A DNA stretch of 64,000 nucleotides from Gluconobacter cadivus (GCF_015244745.1 NZ_JABCQI010000003.1:219935-283934); one strand, 5' to 3'. Shown: positions 41,973 through 51,731, counted from the stretch's first letter. A program made the numbers and translations. Notes: generated from the sequence alone by a model not told the origin.

Positions 41973-43187
41973 GTGGGGCAGATCCGCCGTCTGATATCCT
42001 GTGCGAGGCCGGACTGGCAGCGTCAGGCCGATCGGCTCGGTTATCATTATTATCGCAATACGGATGGAAGTTTCGCATGGCGTGAGGACGTGCGTTACGA
42101 GTTCGATGCGCAGGCGGTGGCGCGTGTTCAGACCGTGGCCGAAACGCTGCATCGGCTCTGTCTGGAGGTTGTGGACGAGGCCGTTCGGCAGCCTGGTGGT
42201 TTGGATGCGTTTCATATTCCGGCCGCCATGCAGGATGTGGTGCGGGATTCCTGGAGGCGGGGGGACCCGTTTCTGATCGGGCGGTTTGATCTGGCGTGGT
42301 GCGACGGGCGACCAAAGCTGATTGAATATAATGCCGATACGCCTGCGACACTGCCGGAAAGCACGCGGATGCAGGAATTCTGGCACCAGCAATGCGGCGG
42401 GGCTGATGGTCATGCGCCTCTGGATGCGCGGGCTCTGGTGGAGCGTCTGGCCGGGCTGAGGCGTGCGGGGCGGATAGGGCACATGGTGCATATCGTGCCC
42501 TATCCCGACAATCTCGAAGACACCACGCATGCCGTTTATTACCGGGAATGGGCCGAGCAGGCGGGCTTGGAGGCGGTTCACTGCGAGTTGCGGGATCTGG
42601 AGGTGACGAAGGATGGTCAGCTTCTGCATCGGGGGCGGATCGTTCGCAGCATGATCCGCATGTATCCGTGGGAGTTGATGTTTCGAGATTCCGGGGCGCG
42701 GCATCTGCGGGAGTGTGGGTGTATGTTTCTTAATCCGCCCTGGACGGCGCTTTTGTCGAACAAGGCGCTTTTGCCAGCTTTGTGGCGGCGGTATCCCGGG
42801 CATCCCAACCTGCTGGCGGCGGGATATGCGCCCGAGGATCTGCGTCGCGGGCGTGGGGGGAAGGCCGGGGCGCCTTATGTGGAAAAACCGATCCATGCCC
42901 GGGGCGGGGAGAATGTGCGCATCGTTGCAGGCGGACGGACAGTTTGTGCCGAGGGCGGGACGTATGGGGCGTATCCGAGAATTTTTCAGGAATTTGCGGA
43001 TCACCGGATCGACGGGGTGACGGCGTCGGTCGGGGCGTGGATCGTGGGGGAGCGGTTTGCGGGACTGACGATGCGGGAGAGTGCGGACCCGATTGTGCGG
43101 CATACATCGCCCATCGTGCCACATCTGGTGCGCGAAGAGCGGGGCAGGCTGGCGCGATGGCGCGGAGTGTTGGGGAAGCGTTTCTAA
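41973..43187 (+). CDS. Glutathionylspermidine-synthase-family ATP-grasp protein (YgiC/YjfC-like)
   Basis: The 404-residue protein starts with GTG at 41973. The N-terminal RPDWQRQADRLGYHYYRN agrees with the YgiC start (RPDW, then GF/Y), and it ends near RWRGVLGKRF. The synthetase signature regions are seen in the acidic KLIEYNADTPATLPES stretch (about 112-127) and the GGENVRIVAGG loop (about 307-317). These proteins have the C-terminal ligase fold of glutathionylspermidine synthase without the amidase half; their product is not well established. It pairs with the YgiB-like gene upstream and is followed after about 100 bases by the DUF1800 gene. Confidence 0.85.
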   Translation: MGQIRRLISCARPDWQRQADRLGYHYYRNTDGSFAWREDVRYEFDAQAVARVQTVAETLHRLCLEVVDEAVRQPGGLDAFHIPAAMQDVVRDSWRRGDPFLIGRFDLAWCDGRPKLIEYNADTPATLPESTRMQEFWHQQCGGADGHAPLDARALVERLAGLRRAGRIGHMVHIVPYPDNLEDTTHAVYYREWAEQAGLEAVHCELRDLEVTKDGQLLHRGRIVRSMIRMYPWELMFRDSGARHLRECGCMFLNPPWTALLSNKALLPALWRRYPGHPNLLAAGYAPEDLRRGRGGKAGAPYVEKPIHARGGENVRIVAGGRTVCAEGGTYGAYPRIFQEFADHRIDGVTASVGAWIVGERFAGLTMRESADPIVRHTSPIVPHLVREERGRLARWRGVLGKRF

Positions 43188-43284
43188 AAAACTTCACATG
43201 TTACGGCCCATCTTTTGCCACATGGACGGCCCAGCGTTCTGTAGGGTGCCGACTCCCGTTATCGCCCCGTTTCGCGAGGATGCC

Positions 43285-44592
43285 ATGCGATCAGTCAGCG
43301 CAATCAACAGGTTTGGGTGGGGCCAGCGGGATGGCTCCAGTTCCGGTCTGTCCGTTCAGGACTGGCTGGCGGGTCAGTTGACCGAGCCGGACAGGGCCGT
43401 GTTTGCGGGTGTGGGGCCGTGTGCGGACGGGCTGGTTGCGCTGCGGGAACAGCGGAAGGCCAAGATGCAGGGCGATCCGCTGGTCAAGCCGATCTTTCAG
43501 GCTGAAGTCGCAACGCAGATGGACAATCTGTTGCTGACGGAGCAGCCGTTCCGGGAGCGGCTTGTCTGGTTCTGGTTCAATCATTTCACGGTCAGTCTGC
43601 GGCAGGGCAGTACGCGCGCCGTTGTGGGCGCTTATATGCGCGAGGCGATCCGTCCGCATGTGACGGGGCGCTTTTCGGACATGCTGCTGGCGGTCATGCG
43701 GCATCCGGCGATGTTGATGTATCTGGACAATGCGTCCTCCATCGGGCCGGACAGCGCGGCGGGGCGCAAAAGCCATCGCGGATTGAACGAAAATCTGGCC
43801 CGCGAATGTCTGGAGTTGCATACCGTCTCGCCTGCGTCCGGGTACAGTCAGGCGGATGTGACGTCTTTTGCCGCGATCCTGACGGGATGGGGCGTGGATC
43901 TGAAGGCCGACGAGCCGGGGTTTGTGTTCCGCGAAAAGGCCCATGAGCCGGGTGTGAAAACGCTCATGGGACAGGCTTTCCCCGAAGGCGAGGACGGCGG
44001 CGTGCAGGCGTTGCAGTTTCTGGGCACGCATCCGGCGACCTACCGTCATATTGCGACGCAGATGGTCCGGCATTTCGTTTCGGATACGCCAGCGCCGGCC
44101 TCCGTGCGGCATGTCGAGAGTGTTTTGCAGGCCAGTGGTGGGGATCTGCGGGCGGCGTCTCTGGCGCTGGGGGCATTGCCGGAACCGGCTTTGGGCGGGG
44201 GCAAGTTCCGCTCTCCCATGGATTATGTCACGGCGGTTCTGCGGGCGTTGTCCGTGGGGGGCGCGCCCAGCCAGCCGGGCGATCCGCATTCTCCGGCACA
44301 TCAACTGGTTTCGGGTTTTGCGTCGCTCGGGCAGCCGCTGTGGACCGCGCCGCTACCCAATGGCTGGAGCGACGATGCGGCGGACTGGTCCGCGCCTGCG
44401 GACATGCTGGCGCGGACGGACTGGGCCTGGCGCGTGGCGGCGCATGTCCGGACCGGCGATCCAATGGATGTTGCCGATATTGCCCTTGGTCCGGCCCTGC
44501 GACCGCAGACCCGCACGGCCATGCATCATGCCGGGTCGCGTCAGGATGCGCTGGCCCTGCTGTTTTCCTCTCCTGAATTCCAGAGGCGCTGA
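43285..44592 (+). CDS. DUF1800 family protein
   Basis: The frame is open upstream, but the ATG at 43285 has GAGGA 5-9 bases before it and begins with the family-typical AINRFGWG. The 435-residue protein has RERLVWFWFNHFTVS, the AYMREAIRPHVTGRFSDML stretch and the strongly conserved GLNENLARECLELHTV (about 163-178), and ends in SSPEFQRR. DUF1800 genes almost always precede a DUF1501 gene, as here (3-base gap). The pair is widespread but without a firm function. No signal peptide is obvious on the chosen start. Confidence 0.87.
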   Translation: MRSVSAINRFGWGQRDGSSSGLSVQDWLAGQLTEPDRAVFAGVGPCADGLVALREQRKAKMQGDPLVKPIFQAEVATQMDNLLLTEQPFRERLVWFWFNHFTVSLRQGSTRAVVGAYMREAIRPHVTGRFSDMLLAVMRHPAMLMYLDNASSIGPDSAAGRKSHRGLNENLARECLELHTVSPASGYSQADVTSFAAILTGWGVDLKADEPGFVFREKAHEPGVKTLMGQAFPEGEDGGVQALQFLGTHPATYRHIATQMVRHFVSDTPAPASVRHVESVLQASGGDLRAASLALGALPEPALGGGKFRSPMDYVTAVLRALSVGGAPSQPGDPHSPAHQLVSGFASLGQPLWTAPLPNGWSDDAADWSAPADMLARTDWAWRVAAHVRTGDPMDVADIALGPALRPQTRTAMHHAGSRQDALALLFSSPEFQRR

Positions 44593-44595
44593 GCC

Positions 44596-45819
44596 ATGAT
44601 GATTTCCCGTCGTACCGCTCTGCTGGGTCTGACGTCTGCTTGGACGCTCGGGCGGTCTTCTCTCGCTTTTGCAGGCTCTTCCGGTGGGCCGGATGATCCG
44701 CGTCTGGTGGTGATCCTGCTACGGGGCGCGCTCGACGGATTGTCGGCTGTCACGCCGTATGGAGATCCGGATCTGGCGTCGTATCGCCGGGCGCTGGTTC
44801 TGCCAGAGCCGGGGCAGGAGGGCGGGCTGCTCGATCTGGGTGGGTTTTACGGGCTGCATCCATCTCTCGTGACGCTGCATGGGCTGTATGGTCAGGGGCA
44901 GATGCTGCCGATCCATGCCGTTGCGGGGCATTATCGCAGCCGATCGCATTTCGAGGCGCAGGATTATCTGGAGAGCGGGGCGGATGAGCGTCTGGGGAGC
45001 GGATGGCTGAACCGGGCTGTTTCCGTGCTTCAGGGCAAGGCGAACCGGCCGGATGGGTATGGGCTGGCGATGGGGCTGACGGTGCCGCTTCTGCTGCGCG
45101 GTTCGGCGCGGGTTGGGAGCTATGCGCCTGCGGGGAGCCAGCATCCGGATGCGGATCTTTATGGTCAGATTCTGGCGCTGAATGCGTCCGACCCTGTGAC
45201 GGGACCGGCGTTGCGGAATGCTCTGAAAGCGCGGGGATTTTCGGATGCCGCCATGACGCAGGAGGGTATGGCTGCTGCGCCGGGCGTGGATGCTGCGGGC
45301 AAGCCGCGGAAAATCGACGCGTTTACGCAGCTTTCCACGGCAGCGGGGGAGATGCTGGCGACGGCGCATGGTCCGCGTGTGGCGGCGCTGGAAATCGGGG
45401 GGTGGGACACCCATGCCGGGCAGCTCGGGCGGTTGGGCGGACCGCTGGCGCAGCTTGACCGCGGCATTGGGGCGCTGCGTCAGGGGCTGGGCGAGAGCTG
45501 GAACCGCACCGTGGTTCTGGCTTTGACGGAATTCGGGCGGACCGTGCGGATCAATGGCACGGGCGGGACGGATCACGGGACGGGGACGGTCGCGTTTCTG
45601 GCGGGTGGCGCGGTTGCGGGCGGGAAGGTCGGGGGGACGTGGCCCGGTCTGCGCTCCGGGCAGTTGTTCGAGAACCGGGACCTTGCGCCGACGACCGATC
45701 TGCGGTCGGTCGTGGCGGGGGTGCTGTGCGATCATCTGCATCTGCCGCAGCATGCGGTGGGGACGGTCTTTCCGGGGGCGGCTGTGGAACCTGCGCGGGG
45801 GCTGGTTGTTCCGGTGTGA
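44596..45819 (+). CDS. DUF1501 family protein with Tat signal
   Basis: The 407-residue protein begins with a twin-arginine motif SRRTALLG, a hydrophobic core and a cleavage site after AFA (about 27), so it should be exported folded. DUF1501 landmarks are VVILLRGALDGLSAV, the HYRSRSHFEAQDYLESG stretch, GGWDTHAGQ, TEFGRTVRINGTGGTDHGTG and GGKVGGTWPG. The fold is sulfatase/phosphatase-like but catalytic metal residues are not evident to me. It follows the DUF1800 gene by 3 bases, and it converges on the nag-cluster receptor gene 20 bases away. Confidence 0.88.
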   Translation: MMISRRTALLGLTSAWTLGRSSLAFAGSSGGPDDPRLVVILLRGALDGLSAVTPYGDPDLASYRRALVLPEPGQEGGLLDLGGFYGLHPSLVTLHGLYGQGQMLPIHAVAGHYRSRSHFEAQDYLESGADERLGSGWLNRAVSVLQGKANRPDGYGLAMGLTVPLLLRGSARVGSYAPAGSQHPDADLYGQILALNASDPVTGPALRNALKARGFSDAAMTQEGMAAAPGVDAAGKPRKIDAFTQLSTAAGEMLATAHGPRVAALEIGGWDTHAGQLGRLGGPLAQLDRGIGALRQGLGESWNRTVVLALTEFGRTVRINGTGGTDHGTGTVAFLAGGAVAGGKVGGTWPGLRSGQLFENRDLAPTTDLRSVVAGVLCDHLHLPQHAVGTVFPGAAVEPARGLVVPV

Positions 45820-45839
45820 GGCCGGGTTCTTCCATCCGT

Positions 45840-48041
45840 TCAGAACTCCGAGACGACTGAGAAAAACGTGCCGCGCCGCTGGCCGTACTGGGCCTGATAG
45901 ATGCCGACGCCGCTGCCATTGCGAAGTTGGTAGCGTTTGTCGAACAGGTTCATGACGTCCGCGCGGATTTTGATGTCATGCCCGACCGGGACCTTCGTGA
46001 AGGTGTGCTGATAGCCGATGTTGAAGACGTCGTATTGCGGCTCTTTTTCCAGATTGGCGAAGCCGCTGCGCAGGCCGTAACCATAGACGAAATCGACATA
46101 GGCCATGTCGTGTTTCGTGGTCCAGGATGCGCCTGCGGTGGCGGTGAATTCGCCCTGATGGTCGAGCTGGATTGCGTGGTTGCGGATATAGGCGAGTTCG
46201 ACCAGATCGAATTGGTACTCTGCCGAATTGATGTCCCGGGCTGAAGTTTTGACGTAGGAAAAATTGCCGTACATCGACCAGGGGCCATGCCGCCATGAGC
46301 TGCCGAATTCTGCGCCATAGACGCGGCCGCGTTTGTAGCTGAAGGGGGCGAGGATGACCGCGCGGCCGAACTGTCCGAGATCGGTGAGGTCATGCGCCCA
46401 TTTGGCGTAGGCATCGAGCGTGATCTGGAATTCGGGTGTGATGCGCTGGAGGATGCCGCCATCGACGTAATTCGATTTCTCGACTTTGGTGGCGTTGTTG
46501 ATCATGTTCGCGGCCGCGTTGGTGGTGCCTGCAAAGCGCGCGAGTGTGGACGGGTAGACATATTGCGGGGACGGCGGGGCGAAATAGCGCGAATAGCCGA
46601 GATGCAGCGTCGTGGTGCGGGTGGGTTTCCAGACCATGTTCGCGCGCGGGCTTAACTGTCCTTCATTGTCGAAGGACGAGGCGAAGCGGTCGTAGCGGAT
46701 GCCGTAATTGAAGGTCAGGGTGTGGGTGATTTTATACTCGTCCTGAATATAGGCACCCGCTTCGACGGACCAGTTGCCAGTATTGTCGATCATGCGTTTT
46801 GCGATGTCGGACGTCTGGTTTCCGGCGTCGTCCACGGGGAAGGCCAGCGTATCGGTATCCAGACGTTCGGACGTGTACTGCCCCAGCAGACCGGCCCGCA
46901 GGGTGTGATGGGGGGCGATGTCGTAGGACAGATCCGCCTGCATGCCGCCGGTTGTGAAGTCGTTGACTTCGTGTTCCGAGACGCCCTGATAGAGCAGGTC
47001 GCGGTCACGGTCCGGTGTGTAGTCGATCCGGCCGTAGCGGAAATAGGGTGAAACCTGAAGGTTCAGTTTCTCGGTCGTGCGCTGGTAAGACAGCACGGCG
47101 TAATAGTTCTGTTCGGTCTGGCTGTCGTTCAGATTGGCCCAGTTCATGGACGGGTCATGCGGATTGACGCCCGCGACATTGTACAGGGTCGTGTAATCCG
47201 GGCTGGTTGTGTCGAACGTTTTGAACGAGTTGGGGATTTCAAAATCCGCGTAGGAGGCGCTCGTCAGCAGCGTGATCCGGCTTGCGTCGTCGAGATGGTA
47301 GGACAGATACGCGAAGGCTTTTTCCTGTTCGGTCACGTCATGGATGGCGCGGAACGTGTTGCTCGGGTTTTCGATGCCGATATTGTTGCGGGTGAAGGAC
47401 AGGGTGGTGAAATAGTCCAGTTTTCCATGCTGGCCGCCAAACTGCGCGGACGGGACGAAGGTGTTGTAGCTGCCGCCATACAGCGAGACCTGATTGTGTT
47501 TGAGGCTGTCGCCGGTTTTGGTCGTGACATCCACCACGCCTGCGGTGCGGAAGCCGAACTGCGCGGGCAGCGTGCCGGTCAGCAGGTCCACGGACTGGAT
47601 GATGCGCGTGTCGAGTTCCTGTCCGAAGCCGTTCAGCCCTTCTGGCAGCAGCACGCCGTTGACGCGATAGGTCAGGCCGCCATGTTCGCCGCGGACATGG
47701 ACTTCCCCATAGCTGTCGAGAACGACGCCGGGGACGCGGAGGAGGATCTGGCTGAAGACCGCGTTCTGGCCGCCGGGTGTGGTCGCGATCTGGCGCTGGT
47801 CGATGGTGTAGTCCACGGCGCCGAGGCCGGGGAAAATGCGGGCGCGTTCGCTGTTGAGATGTCCGACGACGCTGATGTGTTCGGAAGGGGCGGGTTTTTT
47901 CGCGGGATCGGCTTTTTTGATGGTCCGGGATTTGTGTTTGGATGGGATGTCGTTGGCGAAGCCCGTGCCGATGAGGGTCAGGCTGACGGCCATCAAACCG
48001 CAGGTCCGGAAGCATTTCCGGCACGATAGTAAACTGATCAT
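45840..48041 (-). CDS. TonB-dependent receptor of the N-acetylglucosamine cluster
   Basis: An ATG at 48041 is preferred over 48074 because a signal peptide (GLMAVSLTLIGTGFA) follows at a normal distance; neither has a clear ribosome site. The 733-residue product has a Lys/Pro linker, HISVVGHLNSERARI as TonB-box region, a plug with EVHVRGEHGGLTYRVNGVLLPEG in two pieces and a barrel ending in VVSEF. It is a close paralogue of the receptor at 8526-10832. It is divergent from nagK-nagP-nagA-nagB over a gap with repeated operator-like sites, so chito-oligosaccharides or GlcNAc are likely ligands (inference). Confidence 0.85.
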   Translation of the reverse strand: MISLLSCRKCFRTCGLMAVSLTLIGTGFANDIPSKHKSRTIKKADPAKKPAPSEHISVVGHLNSERARIFPGLGAVDYTIDQRQIATTPGGQNAVFSQILLRVPGVVLDSYGEVHVRGEHGGLTYRVNGVLLPEGLNGFGQELDTRIIQSVDLLTGTLPAQFGFRTAGVVDVTTKTGDSLKHNQVSLYGGSYNTFVPSAQFGGQHGKLDYFTTLSFTRNNIGIENPSNTFRAIHDVTEQEKAFAYLSYHLDDASRITLLTSASYADFEIPNSFKTFDTTSPDYTTLYNVAGVNPHDPSMNWANLNDSQTEQNYYAVLSYQRTTEKLNLQVSPYFRYGRIDYTPDRDRDLLYQGVSEHEVNDFTTGGMQADLSYDIAPHHTLRAGLLGQYTSERLDTDTLAFPVDDAGNQTSDIAKRMIDNTGNWSVEAGAYIQDEYKITHTLTFNYGIRYDRFASSFDNEGQLSPRANMVWKPTRTTTLHLGYSRYFAPPSPQYVYPSTLARFAGTTNAAANMINNATKVEKSNYVDGGILQRITPEFQITLDAYAKWAHDLTDLGQFGRAVILAPFSYKRGRVYGAEFGSSWRHGPWSMYGNFSYVKTSARDINSAEYQFDLVELAYIRNHAIQLDHQGEFTATAGASWTTKHDMAYVDFVYGYGLRSGFANLEKEPQYDVFNIGYQHTFTKVPVGHDIKIRADVMNLFDKRYQLRNGSGVGIYQAQYGQRRGTFFSVVSEF

Positions 48042-48170
48042 GGTATAGTATTTGCTATATATGCTGGAGTGCATGCGGGTGGCCTGAGGCGTGGGGTTCA
48101 GCCACCCGGAATTAGGGGGCAGGCTCAGACTTAAAGCATCAGCGTTATGATATGCAATATGCTATATCAA
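48042..48170. promoter_or_regulatory. Repeated AT-rich operators before the TBDR and nag operon
   Basis: On the minus strand ATATAGCAAATACTATA (48060-48044) and ATATAGCATATTGCATATC (about 48167-48149) share ATATAGCA followed by similar halves about 105 bases apart. Each contains a dyad: TATAG-tatttg-CTATA at 48044-48059, and TGATAT-gcaatatgct-ATATCA at 48148-48169. The first abuts the TBDR start, so a repressor there could block it. No candidate repressor gene for GlcNAc lies within the cluster. Confidence 0.5.
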
Positions 48171-48352
48171 TCAGCAGAGGATCTATCTTGGGGGCTAATC
48201 GAAAGATCGGGAGAGGCTGGAGCTGAAAAGCCTCTGTCAGGGTGGTCTGAAAAGCGATAAAAATCATTACGGTACTGGATATGCGATCATTCGTCCGCCA
48301 TGCTCGCCCGTCTTTCTTTCTGCCTCTGTTGTCTCAAGCGAAGCGTCAAAAC

Positions 48353-49339
48353 ATGCCAGTCTCTTCTCCGGTCCTAATGCCCCTTCATCAGCCCTGCATT
48401 GCCGCCATAGACGGTGGGGGGACCAAGACGCTTCTTGCTGTTGTGGGAAGGGACGGATCGCTGGGGCCAGTGCTTCGGGGGGCAGGGTCCAATCCGTTTG
48501 ATCAGGCCGGATGGCAGGATGTGTTGCAGTCTTTGCTGAGGCAGCTTCCCTCCACGACAGCTGCTCTGTCTCTGGGGCTTGCGGGGTATGAGGAGACGCG
48601 GGTTTTGGGGCGCGAACAGAGCGATGTCGTGGGGAACGCTTTTGCGGGGCCTTTCAACATCTGTAGCGATGTGGAGATGGCCTGTACCGGGGCTTTCGCG
48701 GGCGCCGCCGGGGTTCTGGTTCTGTCGGGTACGGGGTCGGTGGCATGGGCTACGGATGGTCGGGGCGGTCAGGTCAAGATTGGCGGCTGGGGTGGATTGT
48801 TCGGGGACGAGGGCAGTGGGTTCTGGATCGGGCGTCAGGCGTTGGCGCTGCTGACGGCGCTTCTGGATGGGCGCAATCAGGCGGATCATGCGTTTTTCGC
48901 GCCGTTCGTGGCGGCGATGGGACTTCCGACTGAAAAAGCAGCGTGTGGGACGGCGCTTCTGGAATGGTACGGGGCGCTGCGTCATCCGAGGGCCAGTGTT
49001 GCGGCTCTGGCACGGATTGTTTCGGATCTGGCCGAGGGCGGGCTGGAACCGGCCCGGCGGCTGATGCGTGAGGCGGCGGATCATCTTTGCGCCCATATCG
49101 AGGCAGCCCAGCGCCATTTTCCCGAAACATCGCTGCCGTGGAGTTATGCCGGAGGAACGTTCCAGAGCCGGTCTCTTCGGGAAAGCGTTGCTGTTCGGCA
49201 TGGTGCGCCTGTGCCGCCGCGTCTTCCGCCGGTCGGAGGGGGGCTGCTCAATGCCGCGCGTCTGGCCGGGTGGGATGTGGATGATGCGTGGATTGAGCGC
49301 GTGTCTGTTGCACTGCGTGATGCGGGGCTGACGTCGTGA
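48353..49339 (+). CDS. nagK: N-acetylglucosamine kinase, BadF/BadG/BcrA/D ATPase family
   Basis: The start is uncertain: ATGs occur at 48281, 48353 and 48377, none with a strong ribosome site, and 48353 is a compromise. The protein (about 328 residues) has the actin-like ATPase phosphate 1 motif AIDGGGTKT and phosphate 2 VLSGTGSVAW, plus the GDEGSGFWIG loop typical of the BadF-type GlcNAc kinase. It phosphorylates imported GlcNAc in the cytoplasm to GlcNAc-6-phosphate. It overlaps the transporter gene nagP by four bases (GTGA). It is divergent from the TBDR gene. Confidence 0.85.
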   Translation: MPVSSPVLMPLHQPCIAAIDGGGTKTLLAVVGRDGSLGPVLRGAGSNPFDQAGWQDVLQSLLRQLPSTTAALSLGLAGYEETRVLGREQSDVVGNAFAGPFNICSDVEMACTGAFAGAAGVLVLSGTGSVAWATDGRGGQVKIGGWGGLFGDEGSGFWIGRQALALLTALLDGRNQADHAFFAPFVAAMGLPTEKAACGTALLEWYGALRHPRASVAALARIVSDLAEGGLEPARRLMREAADHLCAHIEAAQRHFPETSLPWSYAGGTFQSRSLRESVAVRHGAPVPPRLPPVGGGLLNAARLAGWDVDDAWIERVSVALRDAGLTS

Positions 49340-50625
49340 CGGGGCCTGTCCAGTCCGGCAGGGGGCTGACCGGGGATTATGGACTGGCGCCTCTGGGTGT
49401 GGCTGCGGCGATTTTCTTCATCATGGGTTTTGTGACCTGGATGAACGGTCCGCTGATTTCGTTCGTGCGTGTGGCGTTTGATCTGAGCGATACGAGCGCC
49501 TTTCTCGTGCCGATGGTCTTCTATTTTTCGTATTTCCTGTTTTCCCTGCCTGCATCTTTCGTGGCCCGGAGGCTTGGTCTGCGTCGGGGGCTGGCTGTTT
49601 CGCTCGTGTTATGTGCGGCGGGCGTGGCGCTGTTCGGACAGTTTATTGCCATGCGTCTTTATGGGGGTGCCCTGACCGGATTGCTGGTCATGGGGGCCGG
49701 GCTGTCGCTGATGCAGGTGGTGATCAACCCGCTGGTCAGTCTGCTAGGGCCGTCCGAACGAGCGTCACAGCGCATTGCCATTATGGGCGTGTGCAACAAA
49801 TGCGCGGGAATTCTGGCCCCCATCGTTCTGGCGACTGTGGTGATGGGGGATATTGGGACGCTGTCCCAGCGGGCGCAGGAGACGACGGACCCTGTGGCGC
49901 GCAATGCGCTTCTGTCGGGGTTCGTGCAGGCGATTTATGCGCCTTACATGACGATGGCTGTTGTTCTGCTGCTGACGGCCATCGGCGTGGCGCTCTGCCC
50001 GCTGCCGGATTTGCAGGCGCCTGCGCTGCCGGGGCCTCTGGAGGGGAGTCGGCGTATTTTCCGGCCGCATCTGATGTTCGGGATCGTCGTGATGTTCCTG
50101 TATGTCGGCGTGGAAGTCATGGCCGGGGACGCCATTGGGACCTATGGGCAGGGTTTTGGTATGCCGCTCAGTCAGACGCGCTTTTTCACGTCCTTGACGC
50201 TGGCCGGGATGCTGGGGGGATATATTCTCGGGTTTCTGGTTGTGCCGCGGATTGTGACGCAGGAGCGGCTTATGGAACTGGCCTGTTTTCTGGGCGCGGG
50301 ACTGACGGTCGCGGCGTTTCTGACGCAGGGCTATGTTTCGGTTCTGTGCGTGGCGTTGCTGGGGGCGGCCAATGCCATGCTGATGCCCTCGATTTTCCCG
50401 ATTGCCATCCGGGGGGCGGGGGCGTGGACGCCGCTCGCATCCGCCCTGCTAGTCATGGCGTATAGTGGCGGGGCGATCATTCCGCAGATTTACGTCATTC
50501 TCAAGCCGTTCGTGGGCTTTCAGGGCATGTTTGCGCTGCTGGTTCTGCCGTCTTATCTGGCCTTGCTACTTTACGCGCAGCGTTATGGTCGGACGGGGCT
50601 TTTACCACTGGATCAGGAGCCATGA
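49336..50625 (+). CDS. nagP: MFS sugar permease of the FucP/NagP type
   Basis: The 429-residue protein has 12 hydrophobic segments and a FucP-like N-terminus (AAIFFIMGFVTWMNGPLISF), with QVVINPLVSLLG in TM4-5 as in the GlcNAc permease NagP. GTG at 49336 overlaps the nagK stop. The position between kinase and deacetylase supports GlcNAc as substrate; the family also includes fucose and glucose/galactose carriers. It overlaps nagA by four bases (ATGA). Confidence 0.87.
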   Translation: MTGPVQSGRGLTGDYGLAPLGVAAAIFFIMGFVTWMNGPLISFVRVAFDLSDTSAFLVPMVFYFSYFLFSLPASFVARRLGLRRGLAVSLVLCAAGVALFGQFIAMRLYGGALTGLLVMGAGLSLMQVVINPLVSLLGPSERASQRIAIMGVCNKCAGILAPIVLATVVMGDIGTLSQRAQETTDPVARNALLSGFVQAIYAPYMTMAVVLLLTAIGVALCPLPDLQAPALPGPLEGSRRIFRPHLMFGIVVMFLYVGVEVMAGDAIGTYGQGFGMPLSQTRFFTSLTLAGMLGGYILGFLVVPRIVTQERLMELACFLGAGLTVAAFLTQGYVSVLCVALLGAANAMLMPSIFPIAIRGAGAWTPLASALLVMAYSGGAIIPQIYVILKPFVGFQGMFALLVLPSYLALLLYAQRYGRTGLLPLDQEP

Positions 50626-51731
50626 TGGCGCATCTTGAGGGCAGGATCGTCCTGCGCGATCGTATTGTTTCGGGGCGGGTGGATTTCGACAGTCATATCC
50701 GCGAGATCGTGCCTCAGTCCGGAGTGCCGGAGCGCTATATCCTGCCGGGCTTTATTGATGGTCATGTCCATGGTGGCGGTGGGGCCGATACGATGGACGG
50801 GGTTGCGGCCATCGAGACGCTCTCGCGCTTTCATCTGGGCCACGGAACCACGACGATCCTGCCGACGACGATCACCGCGCCCTGGGCGGAGGTTATGGAC
50901 GCGCTGCGGGCGGTGGCGGAAGTTTGTGAGCGGGGCGTAGAGGGTGGGCCGCGCATTCATGGCGCGCATCTGGAAGGGCCGTTCGTCAGTCCGCACAAGC
51001 TGGGGGCCCAGCCGCCGTTCAATATCGAGCCGACCGCCGAGCGGGTGGCGGAAGCCGTTGCGACGGGGTGTGTGCGTGTTGTGACGATCGCGCCGGAACT
51101 GGACCACGCGCCGACGGCCATGAAGGCCTTTGCGCAGGCGGGTGTCCGGGTCAGTCTGGGGCATACCACCACGGATTTCGAAGGTGCCGAGCGGGCGATC
51201 TGTCTGGTTTGTGCGGCCGGGGGAACCGTTGGAGGGACGCATCTGTTCAACGCCATGTCGGCGATTGAGGGGCGGCGTCCCGGGCCGGTAACGGCGCTGA
51301 TGTGCAGTGATGTGGCTTATGGGGAAATGATCTTCGATACGCATCATGTTCATCCTGCCAGCTTCCGGCTGGCGGAGCGGATGATGGGGCAGCGGCTGCT
51401 GTTCGTGACGGATGCTATGCGGGGTACGGGTGAGGCGGATGGTCCGAGCCAGCTTGGCGGGCAGGATGTGATGATCCGTAACGGGGTGGTGCGGCTGCCG
51501 GATGGCACGCTTGCGGGGAGCATTCTGACGCTGGATCAGGCGTTGCGGAATGCTCTTGATGCCGGAATGTCGCTTCCGAAGGCGGCGCGTCTGGTCAGTA
51601 CGAATGCTGCGGCCTATCTCGGGTTGCAGGACCGGGGGGCGATTGCGCCGGATCTTCTGGCGGATTTCACGGTTCTGGATGACAGGTTTCAGGTCAGCGA
51701 AGTCTGGGTCAATGGAGAGCGCAGGGTATGA
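50622..51731 (+). CDS. nagA: N-acetylglucosamine-6-phosphate deacetylase
   Basis: The 369-residue amidohydrolase removes the acetyl group from GlcNAc-6-phosphate. Key residues are visible: the H-x-H pair His48/His50 in IDGHVHGGG, metal-binding Glu118 (HLEGPF), His181 (GHTTTD), His207 (THLFNAM) and the catalytic Asp264 (VTDAM). The HHVHP segment (about 241-245) helps bind substrate. It overlaps nagP and nagB by four bases each, and the order kinase, carrier, deacetylase, deaminase gives a complete route to fructose-6-phosphate. Confidence 0.93.
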   Translation: MMAHLEGRIVLRDRIVSGRVDFDSHIREIVPQSGVPERYILPGFIDGHVHGGGGADTMDGVAAIETLSRFHLGHGTTTILPTTITAPWAEVMDALRAVAEVCERGVEGGPRIHGAHLEGPFVSPHKLGAQPPFNIEPTAERVAEAVATGCVRVVTIAPELDHAPTAMKAFAQAGVRVSLGHTTTDFEGAERAICLVCAAGGTVGGTHLFNAMSAIEGRRPGPVTALMCSDVAYGEMIFDTHHVHPASFRLAERMMGQRLLFVTDAMRGTGEADGPSQLGGQDVMIRNGVVRLPDGTLAGSILTLDQALRNALDAGMSLPKAARLVSTNAAAYLGLQDRGAIAPDLLADFTVLDDRFQVSEVWVNGERRV

